NCBI RefSeq assembly: GCF_025506275.1
Contig: NZ_QYCP01000088.1
Span: 62,001-126,000, forward strand
Direction of reading: 5' to 3'
DNA from: Brevibacterium permense
Lineage (GTDB): Bacteria > Actinomycetota > Actinomycetes > Actinomycetales > Brevibacteriaceae
Length of the DNA stretch: 64,000 nt
Of this stretch, positions 7,957 to 14,744 are shown piece after piece. The notes beneath the pieces were generated by a model. That model was given only the letters and a program-made list of their open reading frames with translations, was not told the DNA's origin and did no database searches. Position numbers and translations under genes: made by a program. Numbering within the stretch: the stretch's first letter is position 1; each line of letters begins with the position of its first letter.

Positions 7957-8017
7957 GCAGGTGACGGCGGCCCAGATACCTGGCGCCAGGTTGCTGCGCC
8001 CCCGTCAGGTAGCAATT
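7957..8017. repeat. Palindromic intergenic repeat, copy 4
   Basis: A 61-bp copy in inverted orientation to copy 3. It contains the last codons and TGA stop (8005-8007) of the leftward MFS gene, so the repeat supplies the final residues of that protein. It lies 19 bases upstream of the MOSC start. Confidence 0.9.
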
Positions 8018-9288
8018 GGGGCATGGGGGTTGCGCCTTCCTGTGATGGCGTAAGTGCCGATGGCCACCGCTCCGATGGCCAGGACCGTGCCGCCGATGAT
8101 GACGGCTCCGGGGATCGTGGCGATCGTGCCGAGCACTCCCACGGTGACTCCGGAGAAGGTCTGCATCCCCGGCCCGAACGTCGCATAGGAGCCGATGACG
8201 CGGCCGCGGATCTCCGGCGGCGCTTCGAGTTGGATGATCGCCATCTCGGTCGACTCGGCGGTGATCTTCGAGACTCCGGCAATGACGAGCATGATGACGG
8301 CCAGCCACAGGTGCGAGGTCAGGGCGAAGAACAGAGAGCTGATGCCCATCGCCGCGGCGGCCAGTGCCGCGGCAGCCGGGACGGCCTTGATCCACCCGGT
8401 CGCCTCGAGCCCGAAGCCCCCGAGCACCCCGCCTGCACCCATGGCGAAGAGCAGCACGCCATAGGTGAAGTCGCTGTCCCCGCCGACCGGGTTGAGAATG
8501 TCGCCGAACACCGGCATCGCCGTCTGCAGCACCGCCCCGATCGTCGTCGAGGCGAGCGCGGCCAGCAATAGCATGCCGACGATTGCGCGATTGTGGCGGA
8601 CGTCGATGAGCACCCGCAGCGACTGGATGAGAGTCGTCCGCGCAGTGCGCACTCCTCCGCTGCGCAGATGTCCGGTGAAGGGGGTGCGGATGAGGAAGAT
8701 CGTCAGCGGCAGATAGAAGACGATGTTGATGAAGATGCCCCATGTGGCACCGACCCCGAGCAGCAGAGCGGAACCGACGACGGGACCGAAGAGGATGCCG
8801 AGGCTGCGGAACGTCGCATTGAGCCGGACAGCGCTCGGCAGCTCCTTCCGATCGACGAAGTCATGGAGCATCATCTGCTCGGCCGGACCCCACAGGCATC
8901 CGGCCAGGCCATGGATGACGAGCAGCACGCAGGCCTGCCACAGCTGCAGAGAGTCCGTGAGGAAGAGGATCCCCCAACACAGGGACACGACCATGAACAT
9001 GATCTGTCCGATCTGGATGAGGCGGCGGCAGTCGAAGCGTTCGGCCAGTGACCCGGCATAGACGGACAGGAGCAGGAAGGGCAGCCAGTGGCTGATGAGC
9101 TGGAATCCGACGAGTGCCGGGGATTCGAACTTCTGCCACAGCACCCAATAGGTGATGACGTGCTCGATGTTGTCGCCCATCATCGCCGTGCCCGATCCGA
9201 TCAGATAGGGCGCCGTCTTCCAGCTGCGCAGCACGCTGAACCGGCGCGGACCGGCGGCACCGCCGTTGTCCTGAGAGAAATCGCTCAC
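8005..9288 (-). CDS. MFS transporter
   Basis: A 427-residue permease with about 12 membrane segments, of the type that includes MefA-like and enterobactin-exporter-like MFS proteins (pattern AERFDCRRLIQIGQ after helix 2, then GPAEQMMLHDFVDRKELPSAVRLNATFRSLGILFGPVVG). The substrate is unknown. GTG 9288 is chosen because an -10-like GAGAAT lies 6 bases upstream, which fits a leaderless transcript; the longer reading to 9372 is arginine-rich and overlaps the divergent promoter. The last three residues (IAT) are encoded by repeat copy 4, which suggests the element was inserted at the gene end and replaced the original stop. Confidence 0.82.
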   Translation of the reverse strand: MSDFSQDNGGAAGPRRFSVLRSWKTAPYLIGSGTAMMGDNIEHVITYWVLWQKFESPALVGFQLISHWLPFLLLSVYAGSLAERFDCRRLIQIGQIMFMVVSLCWGILFLTDSLQLWQACVLLVIHGLAGCLWGPAEQMMLHDFVDRKELPSAVRLNATFRSLGILFGPVVGSALLLGVGATWGIFINIVFYLPLTIFLIRTPFTGHLRSGGVRTARTTLIQSLRVLIDVRHNRAIVGMLLLAALASTTIGAVLQTAMPVFGDILNPVGGDSDFTYGVLLFAMGAGGVLGGFGLEATGWIKAVPAAAALAAAAMGISSLFFALTSHLWLAVIMLVIAGVSKITAESTEMAIIQLEAPPEIRGRVIGSYATFGPGMQTFSGVTVGVLGTIATIPGAVIIGGTVLAIGAVAIGTYAITGRRNPHAPIAT

Positions 9289-9330
9289 TCCCCCATTCTC
9301 ACACTCGCGGAACCGACCGGCACCGACCTC

Positions 9331-9382
9331 TTGTCTGCTGGGATCGAGGCGAGGACAATGATCCTTGATCAAGGAGGATCAT
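9331..9382 (+). promoter_or_regulatory. Promoter with palindrome covering the ribosome site
   Basis: TTGTCT (9331-9336), a 17-base spacer and GACAAT (9354-9359) form a sigma-70-type promoter. Overlapping the expected start point is ATGATCC-N11-GGATCAT (9358-9382), with an inner perfect palindrome CCTTGATCAAGG (9363-9374). The AGGAGG ribosome site is inside it. It could be a repressor operator or an RNA hairpin that masks the ribosome site. Confidence 0.5.
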
Positions 9383-9952
9383 ATGTCCACATCCCAACCG
9401 CCGACGTCCACCCGCCCGAACTCCGCCCTCGTCGTCATCGATGTCCAGAACGGGGTGATGCAGGCCAGTTGGAACTCCGAATCGGTCATCTCCACGATCT
9501 CCGATCTCGTCGACCGTGCCCGGGACACCGGCACCGAGGTGGTCTGGGTCCGGCACAGCTCCGGTGAGCTGCCGATCGATTCCCCGCAATGGCAGATCGT
9601 CGACACGCTCTCCCCGGCCGACGGCGAATCCATCGTCGAGAAGACCCACGGCAATACCTTCGAGGACACGGACTTCGAGGAAGTGCTCGCCGGAAAGGAC
9701 GTCGGCCACCTCGTCGTGACCGGTGCCCAATCGGATGCCTGCGTGCGCTCGACGATCCACGGCGGCTTCGCCCGCGGCTACGACGTCACCCTCGTCACCG
9801 ACGCCCACACCACCGAGGATCTCACCGAGTGGGGTGCTCCCCCACCGGAGCAGGTCGTCTCCCACACAAACCTGTATTGGCAGTTCGAATCCGGTCCCGG
9901 CCGGCAGGCTCGTGTGCAGGAATCGAGCGAGGTCGACTTCACCAAACCCTGA
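9383..9952 (+). CDS. Cysteine hydrolase, isochorismatase family
   Basis: A 189-residue isochorismatase-like hydrolase. The catalytic triad of the family is visible: Asp20 in VVIDVQNGV, Lys87 in VEKTHGNTFEDT, and Cys120 in GAQSDACVRSTI. The cis-peptide region and the final VTDAHTTED also fit. Relatives include nicotinamidase, isochorismatase and ureidoacrylate amidohydrolase; the substrate cannot be told. The start has a strong AAGGAGG. It is divergent from the MFS gene and followed 43 bases later by an OsmC gene in the same direction, so the two may be cotranscribed in a stress or detoxification unit. Confidence 0.9.
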   Translation: MSTSQPPTSTRPNSALVVIDVQNGVMQASWNSESVISTISDLVDRARDTGTEVVWVRHSSGELPIDSPQWQIVDTLSPADGESIVEKTHGNTFEDTDFEEVLAGKDVGHLVVTGAQSDACVRSTIHGGFARGYDVTLVTDAHTTEDLTEWGAPPPEQVVSHTNLYWQFESGPGRQARVQESSEVDFTKP

Positions 9953-9995
9953 TCGTTCCAGCTCCTGCCACCCTGGAGTCTGCCATCATTAGTCC

Positions 9996-10418
9996 ATGAG
10001 TGAAGACATCCGCAGCATCGAACTGACCCGCATCGCCGAAAACCACTACCGCGCCACCGCCCCCAGTGGAGCGAGCATCGAATTCGGCCGCGGCGAGGGC
10101 CTCATGACCCCCGTCGAACTGCTCCTGGCCGCCGTCGCCGGCTGCTCGTCGATCGATGTCGATACCGTGACCAGCCGTCACACCGAACCGACGAAGTTCG
10201 ACGTCTCCGCGACCGCAGACAAGATCGACGAGGACGGGGCCTCCCGTGTGGACAACGTCCACCTCGATTTCGACCTCGCATTTCCCGACGACGAGCAGGG
10301 CCGGAGGGCCGATGCCCGCATCGAACGTCTCGTCGGGCTCTCTCACGACAAATACTGCACGGTCTCCCGCACCGTCGAACACCCCACGAAGGTCGACTTC
10401 AGCATCCGTCGCGACTGA
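9996..10418 (+). CDS. OsmC family protein
   Basis: A 140-residue short OsmC-fold protein, second of three in this part of the window. The core helix reads MTPVELLLAAVAGCSSIDVDTVTS, with the first cysteine, and the end SHDKYCTVSRTVEHPTKVDF carries the second. This short form is closest to the YhfA-like group. The start codon follows TTAGTCC with no clear ribosome site, so the gene may be leaderless or read through from the hydrolase upstream. It ends only 6 bases from the convergent PPK2 gene. Confidence 0.88.
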   Translation: MSEDIRSIELTRIAENHYRATAPSGASIEFGRGEGLMTPVELLLAAVAGCSSIDVDTVTSRHTEPTKFDVSATADKIDEDGASRVDNVHLDFDLAFPDDEQGRRADARIERLVGLSHDKYCTVSRTVEHPTKVDFSIRRD

Positions 10419-10423
10419 GAACC

Positions 10424-11284
10424 TCAGCTCTCGACGAGCCGTTTCTTCTCGACCTCCACGTTGAAATCGGCGGCGGGCCACTGCGGGTCGATGTCGACCA
10501 GGACATCGAGCAGCAGCCGCTGCACAGCCAAGCGTGCGTACCATTTCCGGTTCGCGGGCACGACGAACCACGGTGCCGCCTCGGTGGAGGTGCGGTCGAA
10601 GACGGCCTGGTAGGCGTCCATGTAATCCGGCCACAGGAGTCGTTCGTCGACGTCTCCGGGGTTGTATTTCCAGTACTTGTCCGGCCGGTCGAGGCGTTCG
10701 GCCAGGCGCTTCTTCTGCTCGTCCGGAGAGATGTGGAGCATGACCTTGACGATCCGCACTCCCGCCGCGACCAGTTCGGCTTCGAAGTCGTTGATGACTG
10801 AGTAGCGGAGCTCGATCTCGGCCTCGTCGGCGAGTTCGCGAACGCGGCCGATGAGCACATCCTCGTAGTGTGAGCGGTCGAAGACTCCGATCATTCCCGG
10901 CCCGGGCACGCGCGGGCGGATGCGCCAAAGGAAGTCGTGGGCGAGCTCTTCATCAGTCGGTTTCTTGAAGGCGGCGAGCTCGACGCCCTGCGGATCGACG
11001 GCGCCGACGACATGGCGGACGATTCCGCCTTTGCCGGCTGTGTCCATGGCTTGCAGGACGAGGAGGACAGCGGGGCCGGAGTCCTCGTCATGGTGAGCAG
11101 CGAAGAAGCGCTCCTGCAGGTCATTGAGTTCAGCAGACAGCGCCTCGAGATCCTTCTTGCCACTCTTTTTGTCCCCGTCGTAGCCGGGAGTGGATTCGGG
11201 ATCGACCTCGCCGAGGCGGAATCCCTCCCCGGCGCGAAGAAGTGGGGCGGGATCGGTCGTCCAGTTGCTCGTCGGCTCACTCAT
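10424..11284 (-). CDS. ppk2: Polyphosphate kinase 2 family protein
   Basis: A 286-residue PPK2 enzyme, which transfers phosphate between polyphosphate and nucleotides. Visible are the Walker A loop QAMDTAGKGGIVRHV (about residues 78-92), the Walker B/lid start FDRSHYEDVLIGRV, and the lid residues KRLAERLDRPDKYWKYNPGDVDER. The size and the single kinase domain fit class I or III enzymes (NDP or NMP/NDP phosphorylation) rather than the two-domain class II. The start has GGAAAG upstream. The reaction direction and nucleotide preference cannot be read from sequence alone. Confidence 0.92.
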   Translation of the reverse strand: MSEPTSNWTTDPAPLLRAGEGFRLGEVDPESTPGYDGDKKSGKKDLEALSAELNDLQERFFAAHHDEDSGPAVLLVLQAMDTAGKGGIVRHVVGAVDPQGVELAAFKKPTDEELAHDFLWRIRPRVPGPGMIGVFDRSHYEDVLIGRVRELADEAEIELRYSVINDFEAELVAAGVRIVKVMLHISPDEQKKRLAERLDRPDKYWKYNPGDVDERLLWPDYMDAYQAVFDRTSTEAAPWFVVPANRKWYARLAVQRLLLDVLVDIDPQWPAADFNVEVEKKRLVES

Positions 11285-11343
11285 GCGTTCATCTTTCCAG
11301 GTGGGAATGGCCGCGTCTATACCGATGAGTCACCGGTGAACGC

Positions 11344-12267
11344 TCACCGCCTGGGGCCTTGTGGAGGCCGATGACGGGGATGAGGAGGACGCTCCTGGAC
11401 CGGCGGACCGGGCCGCTGACCTGGAGCAGGACCCGGCTGGTTCCTCTGCGGCGGCTGAGGTCCGTCGATGCCCGGCAGCGGGTTCTCGTTCGTCAGTCCA
11501 CGCCGACGCCTATCATCCACGTATCTCTGGTGGGCCACATCGCGTTCCGCCGCGGTCATCTGGGCCTTCGGCTTGTCGATGACATTCCGCAGTGCCGCCA
11601 GCACGGTCAGCACCGCCAGACCGGACAATGCCACGGCCAGCCAGATCATCGTGGCGAGCAGGCTCGGCGGATTATCGAAAACCCTCACACCGGCGAAGCA
11701 GATGAGGAAGACGAATCCGAGATATGGCAGCAGCAGCCACAGTGCCACCTTGTATCCGCCGATCATCATCGGCATCATCATGCACATACTCCACGCCATG
11801 CCGCCGATGAAGAAGAGCAGGACGAGGAAGAAGCTCGCCGGATCGGCGTTGAGTTCCGCTGCAACCGTTCCGGGAACGGCCCGCTCGCCGAGGAAGAACG
11901 GCCAGACCAGCGCCGCCAACGTGACGATGACTGCGGAGGCGACGACGCTGAAGAGAGCCAGCGGGATGAGACCCTCACGCCGGAACCCGTCGTCCGGGCG
12001 CTTGTGCTTCATGAACAGGAATGGGAAGAAGAAGGCCAAAATTCCGGCGCAGATCCCCATCCAGACTGCGTCCGCTTCGATGACTTCAAAGTTCTGCTGC
12101 AACATCAGCTCGGTCGAGGCGAACCAGATGAGGAAGGAGAAGAACAGTGCCCCAGACAACGAGACCCCGAGGACGCGCAGGAAGTCACGCGTCCATGTCG
12201 GGACCTGCTCCACCTCGTGCAGCGGAAGCGGTCCGAGAGGGGGCGGTCCGGCCGGTGTCTCACTCAT
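11344..12267 (-). CDS. Multi-pass membrane protein with proline-rich tail
   Basis: A 307-residue protein I do not recognise. It has about six predicted helices: near residues 30-50, 70-87, 105-125, 145-170 (including MCMMMPMMIGGY), 175-195 and 205-225. Methionines are concentrated in MCMMMPMMI. The last 65 residues are cytoplasm-like, with RYVDDRRRR followed by a Pro/Gln/Arg-rich tail (PPQRNQPGPAPGQRPGPP). There is no obvious ribosome site before ATG 12267. It is tandem with and downstream of the TRIC-type gene but separated by about 100 bases. Confidence 0.75.
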   Translation of the reverse strand: MSETPAGPPPLGPLPLHEVEQVPTWTRDFLRVLGVSLSGALFFSFLIWFASTELMLQQNFEVIEADAVWMGICAGILAFFFPFLFMKHKRPDDGFRREGLIPLALFSVVASAVIVTLAALVWPFFLGERAVPGTVAAELNADPASFFLVLLFFIGGMAWSMCMMMPMMIGGYKVALWLLLPYLGFVFLICFAGVRVFDNPPSLLATMIWLAVALSGLAVLTVLAALRNVIDKPKAQMTAAERDVAHQRYVDDRRRRGLTNENPLPGIDGPQPPQRNQPGPAPGQRPGPPVQERPPHPRHRPPQGPRR

Positions 12268-12363
12268 GATTTCATCGTCGCATAGGTCACGACGGCCGGT
12301 ACCCGCAGCGATGTGTCAGCCTCGACACCGCGGACTGCAACGAAGCGAGACTCCGACACCCCC

Positions 12364-13056
12364 TCAGTCCGGTTTCCGGAACACCGACGGCAGCTTCTTC
12401 TTCACGCGCTGTCCGGTGTCCCGGTACGACCATTGCCGCATCGGCTGCGGCACCCGCCACTGCAGCTTCCAGGCGAGCATGCGGAAGCCGAAGGCGGCGG
12501 CTGCGATGATGAGTGAGGCGATGGCACCCAACAGTCCGGTCACCTCGGCGAGGATCGTCAGCCCCGAACCGAACAGGGCGGGGATGAGGTAGAGGTCGGT
12601 GCCGCGGAAGATCGCCGGATCCTCACTGGCCACGGCATCGCGCATGAGTCCGCCGCCGCACGCGGTCAGCGCACCCATGAGCAGCGCCGCCGGATAGTTC
12701 GTCCCGGCGGCGAGCGCGATCGTCGTGCCGGTGACGCTGAAGAGGCCGAGGCCCATCGCGTCGAAGGCGACGATCCAGATCCGTGCCCGGGAGATGTGGG
12801 AGCCGATGATGTAGATGAGCAGGGTCGCAATCACCGGCGGGGCGAGGTAGATCGGTTGGCCGATGGCGTTGGGCACCCGGTCGAGGAGCACATCGCGGAT
12901 CATGCCTCCGCCGATGCCCGTCATCGTGCCCAGCACCAACCCGCCGGTGATGTCGAAATTGCGTCGCGCGGCCAGCAGCACTCCGGAGACTGCGAAGACG
13001 AAGGTGCCGGTGAGGTCGAGGGCGAGGAACAGGAACTCCTGCAAGTTCATCTCCAC
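12364..13056 (-). CDS. TRIC-type cation channel family protein (YicG/UPF0126)
   Basis: A 230-residue protein with seven helices in two repeated halves. Each half carries the hallmark glycine-rich turn: GTMTGIGGGMIRDVLL (about residues 43-58) and LTACGGGLMRDAVA (about 130-143). These are the pore and lipid-binding motifs of prokaryotic TRIC channels. The C-terminus is basic and cytoplasmic. The start may be GTG 13056 (GAGGAG five bases upstream of the spacer) or ATG 13050. Transported ions have been studied only in a few homologues, so selectivity here is open. Confidence 0.9.
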   Translation of the reverse strand: MEMNLQEFLFLALDLTGTFVFAVSGVLLAARRNFDITGGLVLGTMTGIGGGMIRDVLLDRVPNAIGQPIYLAPPVIATLLIYIIGSHISRARIWIVAFDAMGLGLFSVTGTTIALAAGTNYPAALLMGALTACGGGLMRDAVASEDPAIFRGTDLYLIPALFGSGLTILAEVTGLLGAIASLIIAAAAFGFRMLAWKLQWRVPQPMRQWSYRDTGQRVKKKLPSVFRKPD

Positions 13057-13179
13057 CTCGGCTCCTCTCGTCGCTCCGTGCCCGGCCCGGTGCCAAGCGA
13101 CCTACCAGCCACTGTAATCCGCTTCGGCATCCAGTGAGCCATTTGTCTGGTGTTCCGTTCCCATCGCCGAGGCGGGCGC

Positions 13180-13185
13180 TAGGCT
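13180..13185 (+). promoter_or_regulatory. -10 box for the alpha/beta hydrolase gene
   Basis: TAGGCT lies 6 bases before ATG 13192, with GAGGAG filling the interval. The gene could be leaderless or use GAGGAG as a very close ribosome site. Confidence 0.4.
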
Positions 13186-13191
13186 GAGGAG

Positions 13192-14064
13192 ATGACGCAG
13201 CCGACGTTCATCCTCGTCCACGGCGCTTTCGCCACTTCCTTCTCCTTCGCCCCGCTGCAGGCCGAACTCGCCTTCCACGGAGTGCGCTCGGCTGCGGTCG
13301 ACCTGCCGGGTCACGGTTTCGCCGCCACCTTCCCGCTCGGGTATCAGGCGCCTCAGGACGTCGCCCAGTTCACCTCGGAGCCGGGATCGATCAGGGGTGT
13401 GACCGTCGACGACAATGTCCAGGCTCTCACCGAGGCGGCCACCCGTGCCGAGGAGCACGGACCGGTGGTCATCGTCGCCCACAGCCGCGGCGGGGCCACA
13501 TTGACCGCCTTGGCGAACGAGCATCCGGAGCTCATCGACCACATGGTCTATGTCTCCGCATGGGCACCGGTGGACCTCCCGGCCGCCGAATACAATGTCG
13601 AACCGGAGATGGCCGACGTCGACAATGCGGCTCTCGCCCGGGCCCTGGCCGGTGATCCCGGGCAGTTGGGACTGCTGCGCTGCAATTTCCGCCAGGCCGA
13701 CCCGGAGGTCCTCGACGGCCTGAAAGCACTCTTCTGCGCCGACGTCAGCGATGACGAATTCCGCATCTTCCTGAACTCACTGCAGCCGGATGAGAACCTC
13801 GACGCGGGAGGCCCCGAACACCGAGCGCAGGCGGGCACGTGGGGGACGATTCCGCGTACGTTCGTCCGCCTCGGCGAGGATCGGAGCGTGCCGACCGCGA
13901 TGCAGGATCGCCTTATCCGCGAAGGTGATGCGCTCACCCCGGACAATCCCTACCGGGTGCGCACACTCGCGTCGTCCCACGTGGGATGGCTGATCCGCCC
14001 CGCCGAGGCGGCCGTGCACTTGGCGCAGATCGCCGCCGACGTTGCCGCGGAGTCCGACAGGTAA
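13192..14064 (+). CDS. Alpha/beta hydrolase
   Basis: A 290-residue alpha/beta-hydrolase-fold enzyme. FILVHGAFAT (6-15) holds the oxyanion HG motif, DLPGHG follows at strand 4, and VIVAHSRGGA carries the nucleophile serine in an unusual elbow where the first glycine is alanine. The catalytic histidine is likely in SSHVGWL near residue 263. The family relatives are salicylate-esterase-like (MES/EstC type) hydrolases. The gene is convergent with an Ohr-like gene, and a perfect terminator hairpin lies between them. Confidence 0.88.
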   Translation: MTQPTFILVHGAFATSFSFAPLQAELAFHGVRSAAVDLPGHGFAATFPLGYQAPQDVAQFTSEPGSIRGVTVDDNVQALTEAATRAEEHGPVVIVAHSRGGATLTALANEHPELIDHMVYVSAWAPVDLPAAEYNVEPEMADVDNAALARALAGDPGQLGLLRCNFRQADPEVLDGLKALFCADVSDDEFRIFLNSLQPDENLDAGGPEHRAQAGTWGTIPRTFVRLGEDRSVPTAMQDRLIREGDALTPDNPYRVRTLASSHVGWLIRPAEAAVHLAQIAADVAAESDR

Positions 14065-14082
14065 AGCGCAGGCGCCGACGGA

Positions 14083-14117
14083 AGAGGCCCCGACCGTGAC
14101 AGTCGGGGCCTCTCGTT
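14083..14117. terminator. Bidirectional terminator hairpin
   Basis: AGAGGCCCCGAC and GTCGGGGCCTCT form a perfect 12-bp stem around a 7-base loop (14095-14101). It sits between the convergent hydrolase and Ohr-like genes, so it can serve both. Confidence 0.8.
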
Positions 14118-14132
14118 GTCTGCTCAGCCGGT

Positions 14133-14636
14133 TCAGCTGAGCTGGAAGTCGTCCGGGTTCTTGTAGGGTTCGATCTCGACGACCGGGGTGCCCTTGCCCA
14201 TGAGCAGTTTGGAGATGGGGCAGCGAGCGTGGGCGCGGGCAGCGTACTTCTCGGCGTCGGTGTCCGAGACTCCTTCGATGGAGATGAACGCCTTCGGGGC
14301 GAAGTAGAAGCCGTTGCCGGAGGGTTCGTTGTGCAGCTCGACCTCGACGCGCACGCGTGAGAGCGCCTCGATCTCATTGACCGCGAGGACGACCTTGAGC
14401 GTCTCGCCGAGGCAGGTCGACCAGGCCATGGCGAGGAACTGTTCCGGGTTGTTGCCCTCTTCGACTCGTGAGGTCGGGGCGGTGGGCAAGGTCTGGCCGT
14501 CTTCGACGCGCACCTCACCCGAGGTGCCGCCGAGGTTCTCGACCTTCGCGGTGTAGATCGGCGCACTCGGGCTCTTCGGCTCATCCGCATCTCCGGTCGG
14601 AGCCTGCGGCTGGGCGTATCCGGGTTTCTCAGTCAT
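14133..14636 (-). CDS. OsmC/Ohr family protein
   Basis: A 167-residue member of the OsmC/Ohr family and the third such gene here. The first catalytic cysteine is in AMAWSTCLGETLKV and the second in ARAHARCPISKLLMG; the spacing and the C-terminal VVEIEPY resemble Ohr-type organic hydroperoxide reductases. The first 40 residues, with QAPTGDADEPKSP, are a flexible extension. No MarR-type OhrR regulator is next to it. Expression may be from the short gap shared with the divergent SigK-type promoter at 14711, but no clear box is visible on this side. Confidence 0.88.
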   Translation of the reverse strand: MTEKPGYAQPQAPTGDADEPKSPSAPIYTAKVENLGGTSGEVRVEDGQTLPTAPTSRVEEGNNPEQFLAMAWSTCLGETLKVVLAVNEIEALSRVRVEVELHNEPSGNGFYFAPKAFISIEGVSDTDAEKYAARAHARCPISKLLMGKGTPVVEIEPYKNPDDFQLS

Positions 14637-14710
14637 TGCACCATGCTACGACAGGCACGCAACAAGGTCACTGGCGTTTCAGTGAATGGTCAGTAACAAA
14701 ACCCGCAGAC

Positions 14711-14737
14711 CCATCCGCTGTCCCGGCGGCTCCGAAT
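14711..14737 (+). promoter_or_regulatory. SigK-type promoter for the molybdoenzyme gene
   Basis: CCATCC (14711-14716), a 15-base spacer and CCGAAT (14732-14737). This is identical in both boxes and spacing to the element before the fasciclin gene. As I recall it, the mycobacterial SigK consensus has the same two hexamers. The expected transcript start is at ATG 14745, seven bases past the box. Confidence 0.72.
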
Positions 14738-14744
14738 GATCACT

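Noticed and set aside
7108-8017. Inverted repeats around the MOSC gene considered as an insertion sequence
   Set aside because: The enclosed gene is not a transposase and no target-site duplication is visible; kept only as a possible passive mobile or invertible unit.
7938-8282. N-terminal extension of the MOSC protein through repeat copy 4
   Set aside because: It would translate the palindrome and antisense MFS sequence; the conserved domain and a purine-rich site support GTG 7937.
14736-14738. Upstream ATG as start of the molybdoenzyme
   Set aside because: It lies inside the predicted -10 box, and there is no ribosome site.
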